The notes under the pieces are model-generated. The model saw nothing but the letters and a program-made list of their open reading frames with translations. It did not search any database and was not told where the DNA came from. Shown piece by piece: positions 8,370 to 17,980 of a DNA stretch of 64,000 nucleotides; positions within the stretch are counted from its first letter, which is position 1, and every line of letters begins with the position of its first letter. The stretch covers positions 1,488,001-1,552,000 of the forward strand of contig OZ244870.1 of assembly GCA_965221205.1 (NCBI GenBank), in the 5' to 3' direction. The translations under genes were made by a program, and so were the position numbers. The stretch comes from CBDFMG01 sp965221205 [NCBI: bacterium] (GTDB lineage: Bacteria > SM23-31).

Positions 8370-9407
8370 TTAAATAATCTTTCCCTTCATCCAGCCTGCA
8401 GTATTGTGAAAATTTGCAACTGCAGAACCAGGAGGGACAAGTTCGTCACATTTTTTACGAGTCTCATCATCAAGTTTCATATTGAGAATCGGCAGCAGAC
8501 TTACAAGTTGCTCAGCAGTTCGCGGTCCAATGAGCGGTGCAGTAACACCCGGCTGGTCTTTACACCACAATATTGAAAGCTGTGCAGATGTAATGCCGAT
8601 ACGCTTGGCGAGTTTCGCAAACTCTATTCCTACTTCAATACCCCTCTCAGTAACACGGTCGGCATAGAAACCGCCGCGGAGACTTGCCCGAGATTCTTTA
8701 GGAAATTTATTTGCATCGGTATAGCGGCCAGCTAACACACCCATCCCCATAGGTGCCCAGGTAATAAGCCCGACTCCATATAGCTGACAAATAGGAATCA
8801 GCTCGTTTTCAATTCTCCGGTCAAGAAGATTATACGGGGGCTGTTCAGATGCAAATCGAGGATAGCCCTTGAGTTCGGCAAACATAATCGCTTCCATTAC
8901 CGCCCATGCGGGATGAGTCGAGCACCCGACATATCGGATTTTTCCGGATTGAACTAAAGAGTCAAGTGTGCTGAGAATCTCATCCATTGGCATGTCGATA
9001 GAGTGGCGGTGAAGTTGGTATAAATCTATATAATCTGTCTGAAGACGTTTCAAAGATCCCTCAACAGCTCTAATCAGGTTCAATCTGCTGTGACCGGTCG
9101 TATTGACCTCAGTGAGAACTTCGTGGTCATCAAGAGTGAATCCCGGTCTTCGCTGACCGTGATCAACTTTGGTTCCTATGAGGACCTTATGCCGGCGGTT
9201 TGTCTTTTTTAAATATCTGCCAATAATCTTTTCACCTTCACCATCAGCATACACATCTCCGGTATCGAGCATGTTAATTCCTGCATCAAGAGCCATATCC
9301 AGCATCTTTACACATTCATCTTCAGGACTCGGGTCTGCAAAGTTGTCGGTACCGAAGCAAAGAGGTGATACATTCACACCGGTACGTCCCAAAACTCTAT
9401 ATTCCAT
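8370..9407 (-). CDS. Aldo/keto reductase
   Basis: The 345-residue protein has the AKR barrel and its tetrad: D48 (NMLDTGDVY), Y53, K80 (IGTKVD) and H133 (YQLHRH). The NADPH-binding segment follows near the C-terminus (GPRTAEQL). It resembles the bacterial L-glyceraldehyde-3-phosphate / aryl-alcohol reductase group. It would reduce an aldehyde or ketone, or oxidise a sugar, in the cytosol. GGAG lies six bases before the ATG. Its place between a TRAP transporter and the sugar-acid genes suggests it handles an imported carbohydrate-like compound; that is inference. Confidence 0.87.
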   Translation of the reverse strand: MEYRVLGRTGVNVSPLCFGTDNFADPSPEDECVKMLDMALDAGINMLDTGDVYADGEGEKIIGRYLKKTNRRHKVLIGTKVDHGQRRPGFTLDDHEVLTEVNTTGHSRLNLIRAVEGSLKRLQTDYIDLYQLHRHSIDMPMDEILSTLDSLVQSGKIRYVGCSTHPAWAVMEAIMFAELKGYPRFASEQPPYNLLDRRIENELIPICQLYGVGLITWAPMGMGVLAGRYTDANKFPKESRASLRGGFYADRVTERGIEVGIEFAKLAKRIGITSAQLSILWCKDQPGVTAPLIGPRTAEQLVSLLPILNMKLDDETRKKCDELVPPGSAVANFHNTAGWMKGKII

Positions 9408-9613
9408 TTATAACTCCATAGTTCTTGTTGTCGCTACAATCTATATTTATATGCAAATATACATATATTGAGTTACAATGCATATTACACCCATACTACC
9501 TACAATAATGATTTAAAATAATTCCATAATTTTACTTGTATGTTCAGCAGAAGAATCTTGAATATACTTTCAGATACTCTATCTATATTATAAAGTGTGG
9601 GAAAATTCTGCCT

Positions 9614-10897
9614 CTAATGGATTAATCCAAGAAACCTCGGAAAAAAGAGTGAGATTTCCGGGACATATGTTATAACCATCAATGAAATAAGTAGAAATAT
9701 CATGAAGGGGATTGACGGTTTAATAACGTTTTCAATCGGTATCTTACTAATACCACATGCTACATAAAGGCAGACTCCGACAGGAGGAGTGATCATACCG
9801 AGTCCGACATTTGCCTCAATAAGTATGCCCAAGTGAATTGGATCAATATTGAGCGGACCGGCGACCTTTATCATGATAGGCATTAATATGATAATTGCCG
9901 GTAATGCATCCATAACCATACCAATAACAAGAAACACCACATTCACCATCATCAAAAACACAATTTTGTTATCAGCATAAGTCGATATCAGATTTGCTAA
10001 TTCATGGGGTATCCTCTCGAATGTGAGAACAAAAGAGAACATACCAGCCATAGCGAGTACCACCATCACAACACCTGTCAATGACGCAGTACTCAAAAGC
10101 GATTTTTGTAACTCTTTTAATGATAGTTCTTTATAAACAAAAAATGAGAGGAGAAAACCGTACACAACGGCTACTGCGGAAGCTTCTGTTGGAGTAAAAA
10201 TACCACCGTAAATTCCTCCGAGGACGATAAAAATCATCATCAATGGGAGAATACCGTTTTTGATTAAAACCTTTTTCTCTGCCCATGACAATTTTGGCGC
10301 TACTGGAAGATTCAGCTTTTGCGCTGAAAAATAGACCAGGATCAATAACGCAATAGCATTGACAATGGTTGGCAGTATTCCGGCGGCGAAGAGGCCGGTA
10401 ACGGAAATACCTGCAACAACGCCGATAATAATTAGATCGATTGATGGAGGAACAAGTGTTGACCCACCGCCCGCAGCGGCAAAAAGTGCGGTTGCATAAT
10501 CCGCCGGGTACTTTTTTCTCACCATTTCCGGCAGCATGACCGATCCGATTGCGGCCGTTTTCGCACTTGAAGAACCGCAGATCGCACCGAAGAAAAATGT
10601 TGCAATGACCACAACAAATCCAAGTCCTCCCGGTATTCGTCCGACAAAAGCCAGACATAAATCAATGATTCGGCGCGCTATTCCTCCATATGTCATGAGT
10701 GATCCCGCAAGGATAAAGAGCGGTATAGCAAGCAGTGAAAATGAATCAAGCGATGTGAGGAATTTTTGTGGCAAAATTATAAGAAGGTCTGGAGATATAT
10801 AAAGAATGCCTACAAACGCTGCAACGCCGAGTGACATTGCAACAGGTACAGACATTATTAGTGCCAGAACAAACGTGATTCCTACAATTACACCCAT
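9614..10897 (-). CDS. dctM: TRAP transporter large membrane subunit (DctM)
   Basis: The protein has 427 residues and the usual 12 or so hydrophobic helices of DctM. Signatures include LAIPLFILAGSLM near residue 55, FFFGAICGSSSAKTAAIGSVM near 102 and the TPTEASAVAV motif near 230. DctM is the substrate channel of TRAP transporters, which use a sodium gradient to import carboxylates and related solutes. It starts 43 bases after the small subunit and ends the dctP-dctQ-dctM run. GAGG precedes the ATG. Confidence 0.93.
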   Translation of the reverse strand: MGVIVGITFVLALIMSVPVAMSLGVAAFVGILYISPDLLIILPQKFLTSLDSFSLLAIPLFILAGSLMTYGGIARRIIDLCLAFVGRIPGGLGFVVVIATFFFGAICGSSSAKTAAIGSVMLPEMVRKKYPADYATALFAAAGGGSTLVPPSIDLIIIGVVAGISVTGLFAAGILPTIVNAIALLILVYFSAQKLNLPVAPKLSWAEKKVLIKNGILPLMMIFIVLGGIYGGIFTPTEASAVAVVYGFLLSFFVYKELSLKELQKSLLSTASLTGVVMVVLAMAGMFSFVLTFERIPHELANLISTYADNKIVFLMMVNVVFLVIGMVMDALPAIIILMPIMIKVAGPLNIDPIHLGILIEANVGLGMITPPVGVCLYVACGISKIPIENVIKPSIPFMIFLLISLMVITYVPEISLFFPRFLGLIH

Positions 10898-10940
10898 ATT
10901 CGATTATACCTCGTATACAATTCGTAGTTTAGTTATGAAT

Positions 10941-11447
10941 TTATTCTTGCTCAGGTTCTGCAGCAGAAGGGCTGAATAACTCTGTCCACCAGTTTCTGAT
11001 AACATAATAGAGCATTAATATACCGCCGACTAATGCGGAGGAATAGGGTATAGACATAGACATTTGCGTGCCGGGTGCAATCTGGTTCCGTACGCTAAGT
11101 ATGTATTGAAATGCCTGATAAATAAAAACACCTAAAAAAACGGTCAAAATGACAACAACGGCGGTATACGTTACTTTTTGTAACCGTTCTGAAAATCGGG
11201 CCACAACAAACCGCAGTGCAAAATGAGCTTTTGTCTTAAACGCGTAGGCTGCAGTAAGCGAACCGAGCCACAAGAGGAGAAACCGTGCAAGCTCTTCAGA
11301 CCAGGCAAGTGATGTTTGGAGCACGTAGCGTGATACAACCTGTGCAAATGTTACGCTAACAAGAGACACAATCAATAAACAGAGAATAAACTCGAATGGA
11401 TGTTTATAGATAGTTTTGACATTACGGAGTACGGGAACATTTTCCAC
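10941..11447 (-). CDS. dctQ: TRAP transporter small membrane subunit (DctQ)
   Basis: DctQ is the four-helix partner of DctM. The sequence shows four hydrophobic segments, the typical SRYVLQTSLAWSEELAR between helices one and two, and FALR after helix two. I place the start at the GTG at 11447, which follows a GGGGA site and gives 168 residues. A TTG at 11501 would add 18 polar residues without a visible ribosome site. The gene lies between dctP and dctM, and all three should be co-transcribed. Confidence 0.88.
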   Translation of the reverse strand: MENVPVLRNVKTIYKHPFEFILCLLIVSLVSVTFAQVVSRYVLQTSLAWSEELARFLLLWLGSLTAAYAFKTKAHFALRFVVARFSERLQKVTYTAVVVILTVFLGVFIYQAFQYILSVRNQIAPGTQMSMSIPYSSALVGGILMLYYVIRNWWTELFSPSAAEPEQE

Positions 11448-11534
11448 GATTTTACTATCCCCTTTATTAGGTGTTGTACTTTTGAATGCTGCTAAATACA
11501 AACAGACTGCACTGCACGTTTATTCGCAATCGGA

Positions 11535-12545
11535 TTATTGGGTTATTACCTGCTGAATAATTTCCATTCCGCCGACTTTTTGCGCATTATTTGTGTACAC
11601 ATCTTGAACCTTCTCCCGAAAAAGCGATCTGTCAACCTCATAAAATTCCAGTTTTCCTAACCTTTTCAGCTCTGCAAGCGATTCTTCGGTTTGAGACTTA
11701 ATAGCCACCCGTTGCGCCATAACAGATTCTGCTCCAGCCTTGAAGACTGCGGTCTGAATATGGGCTGGAAGACTGTCATAGATTCGTTTACTGAAAATCA
11801 GACCGACTGCAAGATAAAAATGATTCGTCAGAGATACATATTTGGTAACTTCATGTAAACCGTCAATCAATAGATCAATGTGATCTGTCTCTGCTCCATC
11901 AACAACGCCCTGCTGCAAGCCCGAAAACAGCTCGCCGTATGACATCGGTGTTGCCTGTGCTCCGAGTGCATCGAAGGTTTCGACATAAACAGGACTTGAC
12001 ATAACCCGAATCTTCATTCCGGAGAAATCGTCCGGGGTCAAAATCGGTTTAGAAGAATTCCATGCGTTCCGGACACCGGAAAACCAGTAGCCTAACACAA
12101 TACAATCGAGATTTTCTTCAATTTTTCTCGTTACCCGCTGGCCAATGGGGCCGTCAAGCACACTGTAGAAATGGTCGAGATCCCTAAAAATAAAAGGAAG
12201 ATTAAACAGATCGACTTCTGGGACGTAGGGTGCTAAACCGCCGCCTGCACTTGCGGCACCGCCTGCAATGGTACCAAGCTTAACCATCATACCCACCTCT
12301 TCATCGGATGCAATTTGGGCGTTCGGAAAAATCTGGACTTCAACTGCATCGTTTGTCTCGGCTTCAAGCACTTCTTTAAATTTCAGAAAACCATCATGAA
12401 ATGGGTGGCGCTCATTTCCATTATGTGACATTTTCAGGATTATCTTTTCGCCTGAATCGGAAGATCCGCTTCCCTGACCGCAGCCATTGATTAAAAATGC
12501 TAATACGGTACATGAAAGTATAAGCCGGTATTTCATTTGTTTCAC
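11535..12545 (-). CDS. dctP: TRAP transporter solute-binding lipoprotein (DctP)
   Basis: The 336-residue protein begins with a lipoprotein signal (FLINGC, lipid Cys22) and continues as a DctP solute receptor: ILKMSHNGNERHPFHDG near 36 and the carboxylate-binding arginine in GMKIRVM. GVVDGAETD follows. It would catch the substrate in the periplasm and hand it to DctQM. The upstream agmatinase-family gene on the same strand, 258 bases away, hints at a guanidino or amino acid-derived substrate, while the downstream aldo/keto reductase hints at a sugar acid. Neither is proven. Confidence 0.9.
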   Translation of the reverse strand: MKQMKYRLILSCTVLAFLINGCGQGSGSSDSGEKIILKMSHNGNERHPFHDGFLKFKEVLEAETNDAVEVQIFPNAQIASDEEVGMMVKLGTIAGGAASAGGGLAPYVPEVDLFNLPFIFRDLDHFYSVLDGPIGQRVTRKIEENLDCIVLGYWFSGVRNAWNSSKPILTPDDFSGMKIRVMSSPVYVETFDALGAQATPMSYGELFSGLQQGVVDGAETDHIDLLIDGLHEVTKYVSLTNHFYLAVGLIFSKRIYDSLPAHIQTAVFKAGAESVMAQRVAIKSQTEESLAELKRLGKLEFYEVDRSLFREKVQDVYTNNAQKVGGMEIIQQVITQ

Positions 12546-12803
12546 CTCAATATAGGAAATATATCACCGAGACCGGGAAGATATGGCGTCGGTAAACATT
12601 ATACAACAGAATTGGCAAAGGCGTAAAGCCTTATCTTTACATGTTATGCAAGGTCAATAATGTATAAGAATTAATTGAGTAATTCAATGATAAAATAATA
12701 AAATGAGCTTTTTTAAGGGAAGTGAACAGCTGCTTAATACAGTAGCAATTGATTTTCCTATAATATACTTGAAAACCGTGATAATATTCCGGCTGATCCG
12801 CAA

Positions 12804-13769
12804 CTATCCGTTTTTCTGACGATTTACTGTGTCGGTAAGCAGACACAATTCCTCGAACATGATATTTGCAGCGACGAGTGCCGTCATTCCTGTAGGATCG
12901 AGCGGAGGAGAAACCTCATTCACATCCGCACCAATCAGATTTAAACCGTACAAACCCCGGAGAAGCACCTGTGCTTCACGAACAGACATACCGCCAGGCT
13001 CAACGCCGCCGGTTCCAGGAGCATAGGCAGGATCGATGCTATCTATATCAAAAGTGAGATACACCAGTTCCTGACCAACAAGATCCTGCGCAGTTTTTAT
13101 GACGTGTGGAATGCCAAGTTCATAAAAATCGTCAATTGTAATGATTGTGATTCCTATTTCATGTGCCCAGTCAAGCTCATCTGCTTTAAAAAGCGTCCCG
13201 CGGATTCCGATTTGAATCGTCCGTTTCGGGTCCACAAGGCCTTCTTCGATTGCTCGCCTGAACGGGGTTCCGTTCGCAAACTTCTTCCCGAGCATTTCAT
13301 CGAGTGTATCGGAATGGGCATCGATCTGGATCAGGCCGACAGGACCGGATTTTGCGCAGGCACGCAGCACGGGAAGTGAAATAGTGTGATCACCGCCGAC
13401 GGCAAGCGGCTTTGCTCCTGCCGCCACAACCCGGTCAAAGAAGTCGACAATGAGTGTAAGGCTCTCGTCGATATCGAGCGGATTGACGGGCGTGTCGCCA
13501 ATGTCGGCAATCCTGCATAAGACAAAAGGCTCGATTTTCGTAACAGAGTGGACCTGACGGATAAGGCGGGACATTTCCCGTATCTGTGCCGGACCGTGCC
13601 GTGCACCGCTTCTGAACGATGAGCCGAAATCGTAAGGAATCCCGGCCATTGCGATGTCGAGATTGTTCGGTGTTTCAGCTGTTCGGCATCTCATAAATGT
13701 TGCAACATTAGCAAAGCGGGGGACACGGTTCACATCATACTGCTGATTAATACTGTTCTGGTCAGTCAT
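12804..13769 (-). CDS. Agmatinase-family ureohydrolase
   Basis: The 321-residue protein has all metal ligands of the arginase/agmatinase family: H128 (GGDHT), D150, H152 and D154 (IDAHSD), D241 and D243 (TFDIDSIDP). The N-terminal PYDFGSSFRSGARHGP is typical of agmatinase-like enzymes rather than arginase. It should hydrolyse a guanidino compound such as agmatine, guanidinobutyrate or guanidinopropionate to urea and an amine, using two manganese ions. I chose the internal ATG at 13769, which follows an AGGA site eight bases upstream; a frame start at 13820 has no such site. The TRAP genes downstream may supply the substrate. Confidence 0.9.
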   Translation of the reverse strand: MTDQNSINQQYDVNRVPRFANVATFMRCRTAETPNNLDIAMAGIPYDFGSSFRSGARHGPAQIREMSRLIRQVHSVTKIEPFVLCRIADIGDTPVNPLDIDESLTLIVDFFDRVVAAGAKPLAVGGDHTISLPVLRACAKSGPVGLIQIDAHSDTLDEMLGKKFANGTPFRRAIEEGLVDPKRTIQIGIRGTLFKADELDWAHEIGITIITIDDFYELGIPHVIKTAQDLVGQELVYLTFDIDSIDPAYAPGTGGVEPGGMSVREAQVLLRGLYGLNLIGADVNEVSPPLDPTGMTALVAANIMFEELCLLTDTVNRQKNG

Positions 13770-13873
13770 AATGAGTATCCTGAATGTGCTGTATGATAAA
13801 AATATTTGTCTGAAATGCAAGAGAATTCGGGAGATTGATGTATTGCCACAATGTCGGAATACTGTTCTGCCAT

Positions 13874-13908
13874 AAAAAAGAGCTCAGGTATTTTCTGAGC
13901 TCTTTTTT
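13874..13908. terminator. Strong bidirectional rho-independent terminator
   Basis: A perfect 14-base stem (AAAAAAGAGCTCAG with CTGAGCTCTTTTTT) surrounds a 7-base loop, with a T run on either strand. It lies upstream of the ureohydrolase start and just past the 3' end of the broken outer-membrane gene on the minus strand, so it most likely ended that gene. Confidence 0.85.
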
Positions 13909-13942
13909 TAAAAAGAATATACGGTAGTGTAGTGATGTACCA

Positions 13943-14271
13943 TTAATATGCTAATGATAACGTCACACCAAATGTAGTGTTAGTCGCATCGGAGAAACTA
14001 GGTGTATCACTAATATAATCTTTTAGATCGCCGTTCAGAAACGTCGAGAACATGACACTCGGAATAATGGTTGCATAGTCACCTGCTGCGATGGGAACAC
14101 TTACGCTGCAATTAAAATCGGCCACAGCTCGCTTTCGGTATAGCCAACATAATATAGTGCTGCATGATCTTCCTTACCCCATCCGGCGTCTGCTGAAAAA
14201 TCGATGCTGGTTTCACCTGCAGGAACACTGAATCCCTAGCCAAGCCATACCAGAATATATAATTCAGACAC
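13943..14271 (-). pseudogene. Broken outer-membrane protein, paralogue of the gene at 14803
   Basis: The last 60 codons read as a beta-barrel C-terminus with alternating residues (SVSVPIAAGDYATIIPS and a final FGVTLSLAY). Upstream the similarity continues in another frame (FSVPAGETSIDFSADAGWG, ALYYVGYTES) and meets a TAG further up. The same order of motifs occurs in the intact plus-strand protein at 14803-15549 (VEAGEGSIGASAVLGY, VYAAIPAGVVDISPSVTF). It is therefore a frameshifted and N-terminally lost copy of the same family, in opposite orientation. Confidence 0.7.
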
Positions 14272-14802
14272 TATATGCAATTGGGTAATTGAACCCCTAA
14301 ATACTTTAGTATCTGTATTGATATTAGTAAAGCGCTATACCCGGGTGACTAATCAAAGTTTTATATCATGGTAAGAAAAAACATCTGTAAAATAAAATGC
14401 ATCTATTTAGTTATAAAACTGAAAAATCCGACATGTTCTGAAGATGTACAATAATAATTATATAAATTATTTCTTGCAATTTAATTTATACAATTCTATA
14501 TTTACGACCGGACCTACATAGAAAGGTAGGATTTTGCATATTCAAAAGTACTCCTATTATACCTTAGCGATGGTTTGTTTTTTTTAAATTCGCTAAAGAG
14601 ATTCCTCAGAAAAACTCCAGTGGGATGATGCACTTGATGGTGAAATCGCATACGAATAAGATAAGACCCGGCTTGTTTCTATGATGGCCGGTCAAATGAA
14701 AGAAATAATTTATATAATTAATCGACGTGATTTTAAGTAATTCTGCATAAAATTACGTTATATGTTCACCGCTTACCTTGGTTTTCTCTCAGGAGGAAGA
14801 GT
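14272..14802. other. AT-rich intergenic stretch of 531 bases
   Basis: This stretch separates the broken and intact outer-membrane genes and should contain the promoter of the intact one. I see no open gene and no clear promoter; the N-terminal half of the broken gene may have decayed into it. Confidence 0.4.
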
Positions 14803-15549
14803 ATGTCACGTTCATTATCTTCTAAATTGAGGTGCACTTTTCAGATTGTTCTCATGAATATTGCTCTTATAATTATTATACTTCTTTTGACTAGCCTTCC
14901 GGCTAAAGCACAGGTTTCTGGATCGGCAGCATTCGTCACGAAATATATTTGGAGGGGTTATAATTTAGTTGACGGTCCTGCTATTCAACCGTCCCTCGAT
15001 TTTGGGTTCGGTGATTCCGGCTTTTCGGCCAATGTGTGGTATTCTGCAGGTCTGTCGGACCGGGATATAAGCAGTGCAGCTGACGAATTGGATTTTACTT
15101 TGGATTATTCGGCCTCTTTCGTTAACGGTGCCGGCCTTTCTCTTGGTCTTATTTATTATACGTTCCCGAATCAGGATGATTTTGAATTCGATGACCACAC
15201 TACACAGGAAGTATATGTGGCGTTTACGCCGGGAGTCCCCTACCTTGCGCCAACCCTGACTCTGTATCGTGATTTTAATCTTGGTGATGATTGGTATGCA
15301 ACGTTCGGTATCGACCAGTCCGTCGAAGCTGGCGAAGGCTCGATCGGTGCAAGCGCAGTTTTAGGATATAATAATGGTCAATTCAGTGCGAATAGTGGGT
15401 TAAGTCATATTGAGTTATCGGTCTATGCAGCTATTCCGGCAGGTGTGGTTGATATCTCACCAAGTGTGACCTTTGTTGGTTTATTTGAAGACACAGTCAA
15501 TCCGGATAATGAAATTTTCTTTTCTCTGAATGCCGGCTGGTCATTCTGA
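14803..15549 (+). CDS. Outer-membrane beta-barrel protein (TIGR02001/Gcw_chp-like)
   Basis: The 248-residue protein has a long Sec signal with a predicted cut after AKA at about residue 36. The mature part starts VSGSAAFVTKYIWRGYNL, the hallmark of the TIGR02001-type family. Alternating hydrophobic and polar residues follow, and the chain ends in Trp-Ser-Phe, the aromatic C-terminus recognised by the barrel assembly machinery. An AGGAGG site lies six bases before the ATG. The function of the family is unknown; it is probably a small channel or structural barrel. A degenerate copy lies just upstream in the opposite orientation. Confidence 0.82.
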   Translation: MSRSLSSKLRCTFQIVLMNIALIIIILLLTSLPAKAQVSGSAAFVTKYIWRGYNLVDGPAIQPSLDFGFGDSGFSANVWYSAGLSDRDISSAADELDFTLDYSASFVNGAGLSLGLIYYTFPNQDDFEFDDHTTQEVYVAFTPGVPYLAPTLTLYRDFNLGDDWYATFGIDQSVEAGEGSIGASAVLGYNNGQFSANSGLSHIELSVYAAIPAGVVDISPSVTFVGLFEDTVNPDNEIFFSLNAGWSF

Positions 15550-16103
15550 AAAGTAATTAATCACTATCTTTTAAAAGATGTCAACAGCTTCACGAGCGGA
15601 CCGGATCCCTTCCTGTTCGGTTTTTGATTTGAGCCAGATAATAATCGATGGCAAGCTACGTCCCGCCTTACCACATTATAAAAATCTAACGATGCTTTCG
15701 CACGATAATCTCTGATCAACTCTGCTAATCCTCAAACTCTAACTAAAGCAAAACTGTCTCTAAGTATTTTGTCTATTTCCGTCCTGAAGATTCTGAACCG
15801 ATACATTGTACGTCGTCAGAACTTGGTGGGGTGACTGGGTTAAAAACTAAGAGATACATTCCGCTTTTACAAGCATTTCCTATCCTCGGGCTGTACGATT
15901 ACATGTTAGATAATACAGTCTACTTTTTTCAGAAATTTTATCGAGAGATTATAAAAGTGATGCATGTTTCCCAAAAAGAAATGGTACGTCGTGAAATGTC
16001 ACCTAAGTATCATCCAAATAAGATTGATCAACTTGATTCAATGAAACCACTTAAAATATGTGTTTTATGGTGGGAATAGTGGTGGGAGTAAAATGTTTGG
16101 AAA
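15550..16103. other. Intergenic stretch of 554 bases with an unassigned coding remnant
   Basis: On the minus strand about 15,570-15,660 reads as coherent protein (IIIWLKSKTEQEGIRSARE and an in-frame stop), with a possible continuation in another frame up to about 15,735. I do not recognise the family. The 82-codon plus-strand frame at 15831-16079 has no ribosome site and no motif. The stretch looks like debris beside the insertion sequences. Confidence 0.35.
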
Positions 16104-16276
16104 TTAGGTCAAAAGCGGACTAACGTGAATTTTGATTAAAGGATGGAATAGATTTTGGTTTCTGTAATTGTATCTCCATTCCATTTTCTTGCGGTATACC
16201 AGGCAATGACTTTTGCTAACATCATGGTACTGTAAGCGTCTTTCTTGTGCAATTGACCAGAACCCCTCAAGGGCAG
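16104..16276 (-). pseudogene. C-terminal fragment of an IS1595-family (ISXO2-like) transposase
   Basis: The frame reads LEGFWSIAQERRLQYHD, then VSKSHCLVYRKKMEWRYN and NQNLFHPLIKIHV before a TAA. This is the C-terminal end of the ISXO2-like DDE transposases, including the ExxFWS helix. The N-terminal part is missing: the fragment is cut at 16276 by the end of an IS3-type element. The first 80 or so bases are repeated, about 89% alike, on the far side of that element (17322-17403). Confidence 0.7.
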
Positions 16277-17321
16277 TGACCTGCCCCTAATGTTTGGGCC
16301 ATTTTTTAAGTTAGTCAATTCATCGATATATTCATTGTTGTATTATCCTATTGGTCTTGAGACCGAATCCGGTGGTATAACGGCCTCGGGGGCGGGTTGC
16401 CGGTATCCGAGGGCACTATGCAGTCTTCTATAATTATACTCATTTCGCCAGCGTTCCACAAGCACTTTTGCTTCGTGTAAGGTATCGAAGATTTCCCGAT
16501 TGAGCACTTCATCACGCAGTTTGCCATTGAACGACTCAATATACCCATTCTTCCATGGACATCCCGGTTCAATATACAAAGTTTTTACCCCCAGGCGCGT
16601 AAGCCATGTCCGGACTGCGTGAGCAGTGAACTCTGTGCCATTATCACTCCTCAGGTGGATCGGAACTCCCCGGCGGACAAACACTCCAGGACATCTGCAT
16701 GTGTCAACCTGCGTCCCAGCACAATCGCCAGACACTCCCGACTATGTTCATCCAGAATTGTTAACAAACGATAACTCCTTCCCTTTCGGGTTCGTGCTTG
16801 CATGAAGTCGTAACTCCAGACATGATTCCGGCAGGAAGACCGGAATTGACTTTGAAGCCTCCCTGCTGTAACAGCGCGGTAATTCGTCGGTAACCATACC
16901 GACCATACTGCATAGCCAACTCAACCATACGTTGCACTCATACCGGCTCATCAGAAGGAGAACTCGGACAATACTGATGGGTACTGCGCTGTACTCCCAA
17001 CACACTACAGGCCCGGCGCTGCGAGATCTCAAGAGTCGTGCAAAGATGCTGCACTACCTCCCGTCGCTTCGCCAGGCTCAGAAGTTTTTTGCATCAACCG
17101 CCAGCGTCTCTTTGAGGATGTGGTCTGCTCTGTAACCTCAATCTGGCGAGTAGCTTGTTGAACCGACTGATCTTGAGCCAGCAGCACTGCTGCCTCTCGA
17201 AGCTTGTGGATAATCTGTTCTGATGTGTAATCCCTACGTGCCATTGACCTTGCTCCTTTCTTTCAAAAATATTCACTATACTAATATACTATCTGGCTCA
17301 ACTTTTGGGGGGGCAAGGTCA
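16277..17321 (-). mobile_element. Degenerate IS3-family element (second copy)
   Basis: Both ends are present and match the intact copy at 36051-37329: TGACCTTGCCCCC at 17321 and TGACCTGCCCC at 16277 (each read inward). The element is 1,045 bases against 1,279 in the intact copy, so about 230 bases are deleted. The orfA region keeps ARRDYTSEQIIHKLREA and then jumps, missing its middle. The orfB region is split by frameshifts around 16,740 but keeps LRSDNGTEF and NGYIESFNGKLRDE. It cannot make a working transposase. No target duplication is visible at its ends. Confidence 0.85.
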
Positions 17322-17980
17322 TTCGGTATACCAGGCAATGATTTTTGCTAACACCATGGCGCTGTAAGCGTCTTTCTTGTGCAAATAACCAACCCCTCAA
17401 GGCCGTTACTATGACGACGTCCCGTGATGCACTATGTGTTATGATCGACCGTACGCTGTTTACCAAAAAACTTCAGCGATGTATACGAACGGAACGGAGC
17501 AGTGGAGAAGACGCTCCCTTGCTCAGCGGTGTCCCTGATCTCGTTCATCAAGCGGCAGTCATATCGAAGTAAATAGCTTCCCGTGATGTTCCACCATGCC
17601 GAAAACCTTTATTGTACCGGCACTGCTACGACCGCTGGTTCCCGTACGTTTCTCACCAAAGCAGCTTGCATCACATTCTATCTCGCCGGAAAGTCTTCTC
17701 AATTCCTGACACAAAAAATTATAAATCTTCTGTCGATAAAGCATCTAGTTTCCTCGCACCGTCGTGGAGCCAAAACCAAGACCCCTGGCAGCTTTATTGG
17801 CAGGTATCTCCAAAGAAACATAATGCAGTAGTAGGAAGATCGTCCTTGAATCGCTTAGGGCTCTCTTTACAAGAACATCGAGTACATGTAAAACGGATTA
17901 TCACGCAAACGGTGCAGACGATCCCCAGAACAAAAAGGACATGATGTACCAACAATCAATCTAGTGACTTTTTCTTCCAT
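17322..17980 (-). pseudogene. Frameshifted IS1595-family (ISXO2-like) transposase
   Basis: From the ATG at 17980 the N-terminal zinc ribbon is recognisable (CPFCSGDRLHRLRD, then CTRCSCKES after a frameshift). The DDE core follows as LSGEIECDASCFGEKRTG with IKVFGMVEHHGKLFTSI. The far end reads FAQERRLQRHGVSKNHCLVY and stops at the IS3-type element. Several frameshifts and stops lie between. Its C-terminal end is missing, whereas the fragment at 16104-16276 has only the C-terminus. The two differ at about one base in nine where they overlap, so they come from different copies. Confidence 0.7.

Noticed and set aside
9420-9480. AT-rich near-palindrome upstream of the aldo/keto reductase gene
   Set aside because: The symmetry is imperfect and expected by chance in such AT-rich DNA.
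15831-16079. An 82-codon plus-strand open frame after the outer-membrane gene
   Set aside because: There is no ribosome site and no domain, and it lies in decayed sequence next to insertion-sequence fragments.
16187-17403. Direct repeats of about 80 bases flanking the IS3 remnant, considered as a target duplication
   Set aside because: The two copies differ at about one base in nine and are far longer than IS3-family duplications; they are parts of two IS1595-type genes.
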